Origin: Neobacillus niacini NBRC 15566
Lineage (GTDB): Bacteria; Bacillota; Bacilli; Bacillales; Cytobacillaceae
Length of the DNA stretch: 64,000 nucleotides
Assembly (NCBI RefSeq): GCF_001591505.1
Contig: NZ_BCVA01000013.1
Location: 1 to 64,000 of the forward strand
Direction: 5' to 3'
Shown: one piece after another, positions 28,284-36,461 of the stretch
How the letters are laid out: each line of letters begins with the position of its first letter
How positions within the stretch are numbered: the stretch's first letter is position 1
Program-made: the position numbers and the translations under genes
Notes under the pieces: generated by a model
Databases searched by the model: none
What the model saw: the letters and a program-made list of their open reading frames with translations, nothing else
Told to the model about the DNA's origin: nothing

Positions 28284-29045
28284 ATGACAACTCAAAAAGA
28301 ACGTACAGTAATCGTAACCGGTGCAGCTCAAGGAATCGGCTATGCGATCGCAGAGGAATTTGTGAAAAATGGGGACTTTGTTGCAATCTTTGATTTAAAT
28401 GAAGAGGCAGCAAATGCGGCGGCAGAAAAATTAGGAAAGGCAAAAGGATACAAAGCAAACGTAGCAAATGAAGAAAGTGTGAAATCAGCAGTTGAACAGG
28501 TTATTGCAGACCGTGGAACAGTAGACGTACTAGTAAACAATGCTGGTCTTCAGTTTATTTCACCTACTGATGAATTTCCAGAAGAAAAATGGGATCTAGT
28601 GGTGGATGTTATTCTAAAAGGGACATTCTTAGCAACGAAACATGTACTTCCTGCAATGAAGAAGCAAAAATATGGTCGTATCATAACAATTTCTTCAGGA
28701 CACGGTAGAAGACCTGATAAATATAAATCTGCATATGTTGCAGCAAAATACGGACAAATTGGGTTTACAAATGTAGTTGCAATGGAAAATGCTGAATACG
28801 GTATTACAGCGAATTCAATTTTACCTGGACCAACTCGTACAAGCCTAATTGAAAAACAATTACCAGTACTTGCTGAAAAAGATGGAACTACAGTAGAAGA
28901 AGCATTGAAAACACATATCCTTGGTGGCCAATGGTTAGGACGTTTACTTGAACCTTCAGAAATTGCAGCAACAGCTTTATTCTTAGCTTCAGACGGTGCA
29001 GCAGCAATCACTGGCGAAGCACTAGGTGTTACTGGAGGAGAATAA
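28284..29045 (+). CDS. 3-hydroxybutyrate dehydrogenase (SDR)
   Basis: A 253-residue SDR. The nucleotide motif is TGAAQGIG, NNAG is intact, and the catalytic Ser and Tyr-Lys lie in ISSGHG and SAYVAAKYG. The LQFISPTDEFPEEKWD block resembles 3-hydroxybutyrate dehydrogenases, which make acetoacetate with NAD+. ATG 28284 follows AGGAGGAAC. It lies 111 bp after the permease. Substrate is inferred from similarity and the GntP neighbour. Confidence 0.84.
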   Translation: MTTQKERTVIVTGAAQGIGYAIAEEFVKNGDFVAIFDLNEEAANAAAEKLGKAKGYKANVANEESVKSAVEQVIADRGTVDVLVNNAGLQFISPTDEFPEEKWDLVVDVILKGTFLATKHVLPAMKKQKYGRIITISSGHGRRPDKYKSAYVAAKYGQIGFTNVVAMENAEYGITANSILPGPTRTSLIEKQLPVLAEKDGTTVEEALKTHILGGQWLGRLLEPSEIAATALFLASDGAAAITGEALGVTGGE

Positions 29046-29157
29046 ACATCCAGAGACCAGTTGGAAACTAGAGCAATGGAATTTTTTTAAGGTGCCAAGG
29101 AGCCATTAATCGGTGGTATTAAACACTGCAATTTTTATTTATTAATATAGTAAGTGG

Positions 29158-29190
29158 AGGTCTGGTGAAATTTTTCATCAGACCTTTTTT
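29158..29190 (+). terminator. Terminator after hydroxybutyrate dehydrogenase
   Basis: Stem AGGTCTG/CAGACCT with an inner GAAA/TTTC pairing, followed by six T. Confidence 0.85.
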
Positions 29191-29269
29191 GCACATTAGG
29201 AAGATATTTTAAAAGTAAATTTATGAATTGAATTTTTCACAAAACTTTTTGGTTTGTTTACCGTTCTTT

Positions 29270-29449
29270 TTAATGAGTTAGACAAGTACTTTTTTTTATA
29301 TTTTTAAAAGTACCAATTTCTAAGATTGTGCAATAGTTTTCCATTGTAAACTGGAAACAATGTCTATGAGAAAAAGTATAAGAATGATCAATCACGACTG
29401 TATTTTCATCTCCTAGAGGAGCGTTACAAATCTTACAGAATTTTGTCAT
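29270..29449 (-). CDS. Small Cys/His-rich protein, possible zinc ribbon
   Basis: A 59-residue protein with CKIC near the N-terminus and HSYTFSHRHC in the middle, spacing that could bind a zinc ion. ATG 29449 has AAGAGGTTGTG upstream; a TTG at 29470 would add seven residues. I do not recognise a family. It is notable for the tandem Rex-type boxes 37-94 bp upstream of its start, which could make it redox-controlled. Whether it is expressed is uncertain. Confidence 0.55.
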   Translation of the reverse strand: MTKFCKICNAPLGDENTVVIDHSYTFSHRHCFQFTMENYCTILEIGTFKNIKKSTCLTH

Positions 29450-29485
29450 ATAAATCACAACCTCTTTCAAAATAGAATCTTATTT

Positions 29486-29543
29486 TTGTGAATGCGTTCA
29501 CAATGTAAACTCATATATTACTTCATTGTGAAGTTTTGCACAA
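29486..29543. promoter_or_regulatory. Tandem Rex-type (or Fnr/Crp-type) operators
   Basis: TTGTGAATGCGTTCACAA at 29486-29503 fits the Rex operator TTGTGAA-N4-TTCACAA exactly. TTGTGAAGTTTTGCACAA at 29526-29543 has one mismatch. Both are followed by TGTAAA and their centres are 40 bp apart. The same core also fits TGTGA-N6-TCACA of Crp/Fnr proteins. The nearest start codon is that of the small protein at 29449 on the minus strand. Confidence 0.7.
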
Positions 29544-29639
29544 TGTAAATAGTGAGAACTTTTATGGAGGTTTTGTGAATACAATCTTATCCAAGCTAAT
29601 ATTTTTCGTGAGAAGTATTTGTTATACAACTAGGTGTTA

Positions 29640-29670
29640 GGGGGCCTTCATTTTAGGAGGCCATTTTTTA
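29640..29670 (+). terminator. Terminator-like hairpin
   Basis: GGCCTTC ... GAGGCC with T6 follows, in a stretch (29544-29924) with no convincing gene; a 37-codon open frame at 29767-29880 lacks a ribosome site. Confidence 0.55.
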
Positions 29671-29924
29671 GTGGAAAAATCAGAAAACTAGTCGAATTTT
29701 GTATTTTCGGGGAAATAATATGTAGTTTTTGCTGAATTATTCACCGAAAAAATATATTGGTTCAAGATGAATGATACTATAGCGTCACGTTATATAACTA
29801 ATCCTCAGGATGAAACTGTTAAAAGACCATGTCGTTTTTCTGCGGTTGAGAATTTAAACAAAAAAGAAGAACCGTTTTAATCGGAACTTCTTCGGAAGAA
29901 GCTAAATAGTTCTTTTTGTTTATC

Positions 29925-30061
29925 GTATCGCTGGGCGATACGTCTTATAAATATGATATTAAAGAGTTATATCGCCACCCGATACGGCCAAACCTCAGGT
30001 TATTAATTGGTAAGGAAAGGGGATAATCTTCTCTTTTTTTATTTATATCGCTAGGTGATAT
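29925..30061. repeat. Dyad repeat array A (three 17-bp dyads)
   Basis: Three related 17-mers: GTATCGCTGGGCGATAC (29925-29941), ATATCGCCACCCGATAC (29969-29985) and ATATCGCTAGGTGATAT (30045-30061). Consensus is RTATCRC-N5-GATAY. Spacings (44 and 76 bp) are nearly identical to array B, and the intervening GATACGGCCAA and ATAATC-TTCT blocks are shared, so the two arrays are a direct duplication of about 140 bp. Confidence 0.8.
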
Positions 30062-30137
30062 GACTCCATCCATCATCCCTCATTTTTAGTTTAAGAAAAA
30101 ATATAAAAAGGGCTTTAAAAGCCTCTTTAATCAATCA

Positions 30138-30357
30138 TCAAATATCTAATTTTTTTCGAATCTTAGTTATAAATGACCTGTCTACCCCTATTCTTTTAGC
30201 TGCATTTCTTGCTCAGCTACTAGACTTCTTAACGCCTCAATCACTGATTGATTTTTCTTCATTAGATGCTCTCAATTCAGCAATTTCTTTATTACTGTTT
30301 TCAAGGCTTGAAGTAATATTTTCTATTTTAATTGCCAATTCGTCTTTTACATCAGTG
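30138..30357 (-). pseudogene. Decayed coiled-coil/HTH gene fragment
   Basis: In two frames of the minus strand there is coding-like sequence: an N-terminal coiled-coil stretch DELAIKIENITSSLENSNKE and, after a frameshift and stop, AAKRIGVDRSFITKIRKKL, which looks like a helix-turn-helix. No intact frame spans it. It is wedged between the two dyad arrays and may be a relic of a gene related to the adjacent regulator or of a mobile element. Confidence 0.4.
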
Positions 30358-30378
30358 TTCAATAGTCTTTTTTCTATC

Positions 30379-30514
30379 GTATCACTGGGCGATATGATTT
30401 TTGAATCGGACAATTAAAGAGACATATCGATCCCCGATACGGCCAAGCTTCAAGACATTACTTCGCAGGGAACGGGTATAATCGTTTCTTTTTATTTATA
30501 TCGCTAGGTGATAT
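30379..30514. repeat. Dyad repeat array B (three 17-bp dyads)
   Basis: GTATCACTGGGCGATAT (30379-30395), ATATCGATCCCCGATAC (30424-30440) and ATATCGCTAGGTGATAT (30498-30514). The last is identical to the third dyad of array A and lies 59 bp before the start of the MerR-like gene, where it could serve as an autoregulatory operator. Confidence 0.8.
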
Positions 30515-30572
30515 GGCTCTTGAAAATTCATCAATAACCCTTCATATTTATTTATAAAAAAGGTGGTCAGTT

Positions 30573-31280
30573 ATGCGAAATGATATTCAACCGTTTGAGC
30601 GCTCTTTCACCTCCAAGGAAGTAGCTGAAGAAGCTGGGATTGCAACACCTACTGTTCGGAAATATGGCCAAATTTTAGAGCGAAATGGCTATGAGTTTTT
30701 AAAAGAGGGCGATCGGCGTATCTTTGTTCAAACCGATATTGAAGCACTTATAGCGTTACGCGATACGGACAAGCCTCTAGACAGTACGGCTAAAGATCTT
30801 GCATATCAACAAAAAGAAAAATTAGAAGGATCAAATCAAACAGAGATTGCAATATCTGATTCATATGCCAATTTCCCACAAGATCCCAGTCATTTAAAAG
30901 AGATGTTAGCGTATTTAGCCAGTGAGCTCGCTGCTACACGTGAAATGAATGTCCAAGTAATAAACGATATAACCGAACTTAAATCTACGGTTACCGGGCT
31001 AAAGCAGGATCATCATCACTTAAGTTCGAACATTTCAAATTCAGCTCAAAAAACCCAAGCTAGGATTGAGAAATTATCTGAACAGGAAAACATTCATTAT
31101 GAAACATTGCTGGAACAGGAAAAACTAAAGAACGAATATTTACAAAGTGAATTACAAAATCTCCGAGAAGAAATGAAAAAAGAATGGCTTTCACAAAATG
31201 ACTTTAATAAACGCTTAGAAAAAGCCATTCAAAGACCTAAAGATAAATGGGGGTGGATTTTCTCCATATTCCGTAAATAA
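30573..31280 (+). CDS. MerR-type HTH, coiled-coil DNA-binding protein (DUF3967-like)
   Basis: A 235-residue protein. Residues about 10-65 form a MerR/excisionase-type winged HTH (FTSKEVAEEAGIATPTVRKY, then a GDRRIF wing). Residues about 115-215 are a long charged coiled coil. The tail is Trp-rich (KWGWIFSIFRK). This plan matches RacA-like and DUF3967 proteins of Bacillus chromosomes and plasmids, some of which bind repeated DNA sites for partition or anchoring. The six dyads directly upstream are the obvious candidate targets. Start follows AAAGGTGGT. Function here is inference. Confidence 0.75.
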   Translation: MRNDIQPFERSFTSKEVAEEAGIATPTVRKYGQILERNGYEFLKEGDRRIFVQTDIEALIALRDTDKPLDSTAKDLAYQQKEKLEGSNQTEIAISDSYANFPQDPSHLKEMLAYLASELAATREMNVQVINDITELKSTVTGLKQDHHHLSSNISNSAQKTQARIEKLSEQENIHYETLLEQEKLKNEYLQSELQNLREEMKKEWLSQNDFNKRLEKAIQRPKDKWGWIFSIFRK

Positions 31281-31433
31281 GGTTCTTAATTATAGACTCT
31301 AGTCATGCTCCTAATTTCAAAGGCATCTCTTAAGAAAATTCGACAGGCCTTCAACCAATTTTGGCTGGGGTCTTTTTTGTTTAATAAAAATCGTTTAATA
31401 CGCTAGAACAACTATCTCCATATTCATAAAAAA

Positions 31434-31465
31434 GAGATCTAGGCATTATTCCTAGATCTCTTTTT
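31434..31465. terminator. Strong terminator
   Basis: A perfect 10-bp stem GAGATCTAGG/CCTAGATCTC with T5 on the plus strand and A6 before it, so it can act in both directions; it separates the MerR-like gene from the convergent brnQ remnant. Confidence 0.88.
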
Positions 31466-31483
31466 AAAATATTTATTTATTAA

Positions 31484-31983
31484 TCAATCTAGTTTTGGAT
31501 GATTAGGAATGAATTTCACTCGTAATCGGCTGCTGCCGTACCCTATGAATCCTCCAACAATAGCTGGAATCATCCACCTAGTCCGACCTCGTACATAGGA
31601 AGAATTGCATTAAAGAAATGATTAATAGATGAAAAGTGTATACCAGCTCCATTTAATCCATCAAAGAAACTAACAATAAATGTTAATAGTAAGCTTCCTT
31701 GATAAACTTCAGGTTTACCTTTAAATAAAGAATGAAAAAATGTTAGGAAAATTAAAACAATAGCTAATGGGTAAATAGCTTTTAATACAGGTACAGAAAT
31801 AGCAATTAACTGTGTTAGACCAATATTAGCAACTATTGCACTAAAAATAGACAAACTAATAGCAAATGTTTTGTAAGATACCTTTGGAAATAGTTTATGG
31901 AAGTATGAAGAACAAGCTGTAACAAGTCCTTTGCTCGTTGTTAAACAGGCTACGATCATCATTAATCCTAATAATATCCCGTG
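31484..31983 (-). pseudogene. brnQ: brnQ pseudogene (3' fragment, frameshifted)
   Basis: The minus strand encodes the C-terminal third of a branched-chain amino acid carrier (BrnQ, LIVCS family): ILLGLMMIVACLTTSKGLVT at the left end and WMIPAIVGGFIGYGSSRLR at the right. A one-base frameshift near 31578 puts the last 30 codons out of frame, and coding similarity stops abruptly at 31983, before a TAG. A full BrnQ has about 440 residues; about 165 remain. Not functional. Confidence 0.8.
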
Positions 31984-32133
31984 CTAGAGGCTGCCTACCA
32001 GGCTTCTCATCATCAGTTTTTAGCTAGTGCTCTCTAGGGAAGATGCAGCTGAGTTAGCAGGTTCCTTTGATAGCCCAATCAAAAATGAACACTTTGAGCT
32101 TTCAGAATGGGATTGGCCAATCGACCCAGTTAT

Positions 32134-32259
32134 CTAGTCATCGGTATGAACGAGACGAACCATGATTTGTTCGAGTGATACACTGGTCTCGGCAAGAAGT
32201 GATGTATGAGTGTGCCTAAGACTATGCGGTGTTAAATCTTCATAGTCATAAATTTTTTA
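32134..32259 (-). pseudogene. Tyrosine recombinase (integrase) C-terminal remnant
   Basis: About 41 codons on the minus strand read DLTPHSLRHTHTSLLAE followed by SLEQIMVRLVHTDD and a stop, the conserved HxLRHT core of phage-type integrases. The catalytic Tyr region and all N-terminal parts are missing. It marks the site of a lost mobile element next to the truncated brnQ. Confidence 0.75.
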
Positions 32260-32290
32260 AATTACCTTGTAGGAAAAGAAATATACATTA

Positions 32291-32328
32291 AAAGAGCGCA
32301 ACTTGAAATTACTCAAATTGCGCTTTTT
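32291..32328. terminator. Terminator of the MFS gene
   Basis: AAAGAGCGCAA pairs with TTGCGCTTTTT across the last codons of the MFS gene; A- and T-runs on both sides make it usable from either direction. Confidence 0.75.
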
Positions 32329-33482
32329 GTTTTATAAGAAGCCTTTTTCTTACTGCTAATAGAAATGACGACAGTTATGAATGATAAGATGATGAATATT
32401 CCACCTGCAAATGGATTTACTTCGACTGAAAATGTATCTACAATTCCAGCTCCAATCACTGAACCAACAGCGACACCTAAATGAAGAGCTGAATTATTTA
32501 AGCTTTGCTGAATTTCCGATGATTCAGGAGCTATTTCAATCAAATAAGATTGCATGGCCGGTGAAATCGCCCAACTGAGAATCCCCCAAATAATAATGAT
32601 GATGAGAAATACTGGAGAGAAATCTGTTGAATATGGCAATATAAAGAATATAGCACTAAAAACGACTAGGGCAATAACCATTGTTTTTCTTGATCCCAAT
32701 AAATCTGCCATTACACCGCCAAGACCTCCACCGACTACAGCAGAAAAACCAAAAATGAAATAGATGACACTAATCCAAGTAGCATTAAAACCAGTGGTCG
32801 CTTCTAAATAAGGCTTAAAATAGGCATACATCATCGTATGACCTGTCATATAGAGGAATGTCGTTGTCAGCCCTAATGTGATTTTGTGATTTTTAAATGC
32901 TGCAAGCTGCTGCCTCAATGGAATTTGAGGTTTTGGTTGTATACTCCCCATTAATACATGAACGCCAATAATTGATAATGCTGTTAAAATAGTTATAAGT
33001 ACGAATGGTGCTCTCCAGCCAAAACTATCTCCGATGATAAGTCCGAGCGGTACCCCTAAAACTAACGAAGCACTTACTCCCACAGAGACGATCCCAATGG
33101 CCCTGCCTTTATACTGTTCTCCTACTAAGCTAGGAGCCATAACTAAACACAATATGATTAATAGCGCTCCACTTAACGCTAAAATAATTCTTCCTATAAA
33201 CAAAATAGTAAATGTAGGTGCAAATACTGTTACGATACAACCAATTAAAAAGATGTACAAGCAAACTAATGTTAGCCGTTTTCTTTCAATTTTAGCTGTC
33301 ATGACAAGTAAAATTGGCGCTGCAACTGCAAAAATGACAGCAAAAACAGTGATCAGCAAACCGGCTTGGCCGATGCTTACATGTAAATCCTCTGCAATCA
33401 AATCTAAGATTCCGCTAATGATCAGTTCAACCAGACCTATAATAAAGGATATGATCATTAAAAAATAAATACGCTTATCCAT
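32313..33482 (-). CDS. MFS transporter (DHA1 family, AraJ/YdhP-like)
   Basis: A 389-residue major facilitator with twelve predicted membrane segments. The loop 2-3 region is reduced (TAKIERKRL) and motif C-like GVPLGLIIGDSFGWRAPF is clear, as in drug:H+ antiporter-1 exporters of the AraJ/YdhP/Bcr type. The start follows GGAAGGAGAC. It stands alone in the accessory region; its substrate (drug, sugar or amino acid efflux) cannot be told. Confidence 0.86.
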   Translation of the reverse strand: MDKRIYFLMIISFIIGLVELIISGILDLIAEDLHVSIGQAGLLITVFAVIFAVAAPILLVMTAKIERKRLTLVCLYIFLIGCIVTVFAPTFTILFIGRIILALSGALLIILCLVMAPSLVGEQYKGRAIGIVSVGVSASLVLGVPLGLIIGDSFGWRAPFVLITILTALSIIGVHVLMGSIQPKPQIPLRQQLAAFKNHKITLGLTTTFLYMTGHTMMYAYFKPYLEATTGFNATWISVIYFIFGFSAVVGGGLGGVMADLLGSRKTMVIALVVFSAIFFILPYSTDFSPVFLIIIIIWGILSWAISPAMQSYLIEIAPESSEIQQSLNNSALHLGVAVGSVIGAGIVDTFSVEVNPFAGGIFIILSFITVVISISSKKKASYKTKSAI

Positions 33483-33556
33483 GTTGTCTCCTTCCTAAAT
33501 ATATCCCAAACTATATACTATCTTTTGATGAGAGTTTACTCAAGAGTAAGATAATA

Positions 33557-33765
33557 ATGTCACAATTACATAATGGTGAAACAGCTTATAAAGAGGTAAC
33601 TCAACTGTTCCAAAATAAGAGAGATACCGTCTACAAGGTTTCCACTGGTAATAAAGTAATAGAAAAAACTGATAGTCATCCATTCTGGGTTGAAGGAAAG
33701 GGTGGATACGAGGCGAAGAGTTAGTAGTAGGTGATAAATTACAAGTGTTACTTGTTTTTGTTAGG
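33557..33765 (+). pseudogene. PT-HINT (pretoxin intein-like) domain remnant
   Basis: An open stretch of 55 codons contains GETAYKEVTQLFQNKRDTVY and TDSHPFWVEGKGGYEAK, then a TAG; one frame over, ELVVGDKLQVL continues the same domain. HPFWV-x-GKG and a following VGDKL are the hallmarks of HINT domains in polymorphic toxins (PT-HINT). Both flanks of the parent toxin are gone, and the frameshift at about 33720 proves decay. Confidence 0.7.
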
Positions 33766-33802
33766 TTTTATAAATACTCCGTGCTTTTTACACACAGCGA
33801 TA

Positions 33803-33995
33803 AAGATATTACACACTCTCATCTTATAAGCGGCATGATGTAATCATGTCCCTAGAATCCTATAAAAAACGGGATTTTTGTTCTTTTGATACAATGAAAG
33901 TAACCTAGGGTAACAAAAGGCTAACATTTTTTTGTATCAGGGGTATGAATAAGAGGCTTCCCATGAGTTATTTGAACTTTTGGAAAGCCTCTTTA
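33803..33995 (+). repeat. Dispersed element, copy 4
   Basis: AAGATATTACACACTCTCA then GCGGCATGATGTAAT (33830-33844), and after 107 bp a hairpin at 33951-33995 (AAGAGGCTTCC ... GGAAAGCCTCTTT, inner AGTTATTTGAACT). The left 40 bp are nearly identical to copy 3. The 33483-34107 gap otherwise holds only the HINT remnant and a short open frame without merit. Confidence 0.7.
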
Positions 33996-34107
33996 TTTAT
34001 CTCTTTTGTTAGTTCAGGATTTAACTCTGCTGTTTACAATGAGCGTCTCATACGATTCTCTAATTTTTTATATAAATCGGGTATCCAGGTAGTTCCTAAT
34101 CACCTAA

Positions 34108-35196
34108 TCATCGGTGATTATTTAGATAATCATCCAAGGTCAAAATAAAATTCACCAGCACATCCTGATATTCTCTCACCGATTCGATAAAAACCATTTC
34201 GTTCTCTCCATGCCAGTCGCTGCCAACGGGGCCAAATTCTACAGCTGAACCTCCATACTCGTTGAAAAACTGTCCATCGTTGGAACCATGCTGACCGAAT
34301 ATGGTTACTTTTTCGAGCTGGGTAATCCGTTTAATTGATTCGCCTAATGCTTTTACATAAGGATTGTCTGCTGTTGTTTTGACCGGATTATTGCACATAT
34401 GGGTTGTTACTTTAGCGTCTGTTATTGCCTGGATCTGATGAACTATATCATCCGGAGACTGGTCTGGCAGATATCTAATATCCAGGGACATTTCGCATAG
34501 ATCCGGTACCTTATTATAGACGGTTCCTCCTTGGATCTTTGCCAGATTGATAGATGGCTTAGTAAACATAGGGGAGCTTTCTTGTGCAAAAGGAAGCTCT
34601 AAAATATCTTCAAAAAGATTAATCGCTTTGGTTATTGCATTCGTGCCTTCCCATGGACGACTCCCATGGGCTGATTTCCCCTGGACGGTAATATCGAGCT
34701 GAAGCACGCCTTTCGATTGGATGGCAATCCCCATATTTGTTGGTTCACCGCAAATAATAAAATCTCCTAAATAACCATTTTTTGTTAAAAATTTGGTCCC
34801 GTTAAGGCCGCCGGTCTCCTCATCTGGAACGATTTGAAGCATGACCCTGGAAGTTAAGGGCCAGTTTTTCAATTGTGCTGCTGCCAGCATGAAAGCAGCC
34901 ACTCCTGCTTTCATATCCACTGTACCGCGGCCATACATTTTCCCATCTTTGATATAGGGTTGGAATTGTCTTTCCTCTGCTTCAATGACATCGATATGTC
35001 CGTTTAATACAACCGTATGATCACCTTGGCCAATTTCACATACAAGCATGTGAAACCCATTATTCTCTATTTTTTTAACGGGGAGGCCATGGTCTGTTAA
35101 CCATTGTTCACAATAAGCAATTGCTTCGTTCGCACCTGCTTTTGTAGAGCTGTTTATTTTTATTAGTTCTTGTAATAAGGGGATTGGATCGCCCAT
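34108..35196 (-). CDS. M20 family metallopeptidase/deacylase (ArgE/DapE type)
   Basis: A dinuclear zinc hydrolase of 362 residues. Metal-site motifs are GHIDVI, GRGTVDMKAG, DEETGG and a C-terminal WHGENE, with a dimerisation lid between. Family members remove acyl groups from amino acids or cleave dipeptides. I chose the Met at 35196 (MGDPIPLL) with GGAGG nine bases upstream; the frame is open to a TTG at 35235. It follows an ATP-grasp gene in the same operon. Confidence 0.88.
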   Translation of the reverse strand: MGDPIPLLQELIKINSSTKAGANEAIAYCEQWLTDHGLPVKKIENNGFHMLVCEIGQGDHTVVLNGHIDVIEAEERQFQPYIKDGKMYGRGTVDMKAGVAAFMLAAAQLKNWPLTSRVMLQIVPDEETGGLNGTKFLTKNGYLGDFIICGEPTNMGIAIQSKGVLQLDITVQGKSAHGSRPWEGTNAITKAINLFEDILELPFAQESSPMFTKPSINLAKIQGGTVYNKVPDLCEMSLDIRYLPDQSPDDIVHQIQAITDAKVTTHMCNNPVKTTADNPYVKALGESIKRITQLEKVTIFGQHGSNDGQFFNEYGGSAVEFGPVGSDWHGENEMVFIESVREYQDVLVNFILTLDDYLNNHR

Positions 35197-35243
35197 TTTA
35201 TCCATCCTCCATTTTTTAAATTTGTTTACTTTCAATGTTACCC

Positions 35244-36287
35244 TTATAGTACTTCCATCACTTTTTGTTTATTTATCGAAACAACCGTGTCATGTCGTGC
35301 TAGCTCGATATCAGGTTTTTGACGCAGCCATTCCTCTTTTACCTGTTTACCGGCGGTTAGCGCAATGATTGCCGCAGGTATATCCGCTCCTGCTGAATGG
35401 GTAAAAGCATAACCTCCGCCAAAGCGGGGGTTGATGTCAATAATGTAATAATCGGTACCATTGAAATAGACATCCGTGTTCATATAGCCTGCATGGCCAA
35501 AGCCTTTAGCTAATCGCTGTGCGATTTCTGTTAATTCTGGGATATTGACCGTAATGCACCGATCGATATCTCCGCCCCTCATACCTAATTGCTTTCGAGC
35601 GAATGAAGTAAGAAAGCGGCCATTTAAATCGTTAAACATATCCAAACTAAATTTATCACCTTCAATCACTTCCTGAATAATGACATTGTCCTCCGGTTCT
35701 CTTGATGTGTCACCATCCAATGGACTTTCTTTAATCTTTCGAACGACAAGCTGATAGGCAAATTCCATATCCTCTACATTATCGATAATTTCTACCCCAA
35801 TTGAGGCCGAACCATTTCGGGGCTTGATGATTAATGGAAAGGATACTTCTTGTTTTTCCAATGCCTTCTTCGCATCTTCAACATTGAGGTAGGTAAGAGG
35901 AGTCTTAACACCAAACGGTTCGAGCAGCTCCCAGTACTTTGCTTTGTCCCGCACCTTTTTGACAATATTTAAATCCGGGGCAAATACGGATACACCTAAT
36001 TTCTCCAATTCATTTTTGTGTGCAGCTATTTGCGGTACTTCCCAATCATTCAATGGAACAAGACAGTTCACCTGATGTTTCTTACATATCTCCACTATAG
36101 TTTCAATATAATTTGAATCCGTTTGCTGTGGAATTACATAGTTTTCGTCTCCTGCTTGGAGCGATGGGGCATTATATTCAGGATCAGCAGTAATTACTTT
36201 TCCGTCGATACCAGCATCTTTTAAAGCTTCCTGAAAAAATCCTACAAAGTCTATTCTTCTTGCTGTTGATGTCAATAAGATATTCAA
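35244..36287 (-). CDS. ATP-grasp (CarB-like) ligase
   Basis: A 347-residue ATP-grasp enzyme related to the carbamoyl-phosphate synthase large subunit and to amino acid ligases. An N-terminal pre-ATP-grasp fold (NILLTSTARRIDFVGFF), ATP loop FPLIIKPRNGSASIGV and Mg site DINPRFGGGYAFTH are intact, so it should activate a carboxylate to an acyl-phosphate. Start is TTG with GAGGAG upstream. Being cotranscribed with an M20 hydrolase, it may belong to an N-acyl or dipeptide make-and-break pathway; the substrate is unknown. Confidence 0.82.
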   Translation of the reverse strand: MNILLTSTARRIDFVGFFQEALKDAGIDGKVITADPEYNAPSLQAGDENYVIPQQTDSNYIETIVEICKKHQVNCLVPLNDWEVPQIAAHKNELEKLGVSVFAPDLNIVKKVRDKAKYWELLEPFGVKTPLTYLNVEDAKKALEKQEVSFPLIIKPRNGSASIGVEIIDNVEDMEFAYQLVVRKIKESPLDGDTSREPEDNVIIQEVIEGDKFSLDMFNDLNGRFLTSFARKQLGMRGGDIDRCITVNIPELTEIAQRLAKGFGHAGYMNTDVYFNGTDYYIIDINPRFGGGYAFTHSAGADIPAAIIALTAGKQVKEEWLRQKPDIELARHDTVVSINKQKVMEVL

Positions 36288-36401
36288 TTTTAGTCGACTC
36301 CTCGCTATTTAATTTAGTTTGCTAGAAAACAAGATATTAATATTTACCCGCCATGTTAAGATTTAACCCTGCTTTCTAGTAATAATTCTTCACGATTAAA
36401 T

Positions 36402-36427
36402 GTTTAATCCTTATTATTAAAGGTTAT
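36402..36427 (+). promoter_or_regulatory. Candidate SigB promoter
   Basis: GTTTAA-N14-GGTTAT, one base from the SigB consensus, 35 bp upstream of the small hydrophilic protein gene. A TATAAT-like ATATAAT overlaps, so a SigA reading is also possible. Confidence 0.45.
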
Positions 36428-36461
36428 ATAATACAAAACGATATATCTGAGGTGAAAAAAT

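Noticed and set aside
29767..29880. 37-codon frame MNDTIASRY...
   Set aside because: No ribosome-binding site and no recognised similarity; left out as a gene.
29925..30514. CRISPR array for the 17-bp repeats
   Set aside because: Repeats are dyads with uneven spacing (44 and 76 bp) duplicated as a block, with no unique equal-length spacers and no cas genes.
32015..32136. Short plus-strand frame ending WDWPIDPVI
   Set aside because: Reads like the end of a protein but has no start and no family I can name; mentioned only as part of the scar.
33945..34148. 67-codon plus-strand frame over the repeat hairpin and the M20 3' end
   Set aside because: Lies across a terminator hairpin and antisense to the M20 gene; a chance frame.
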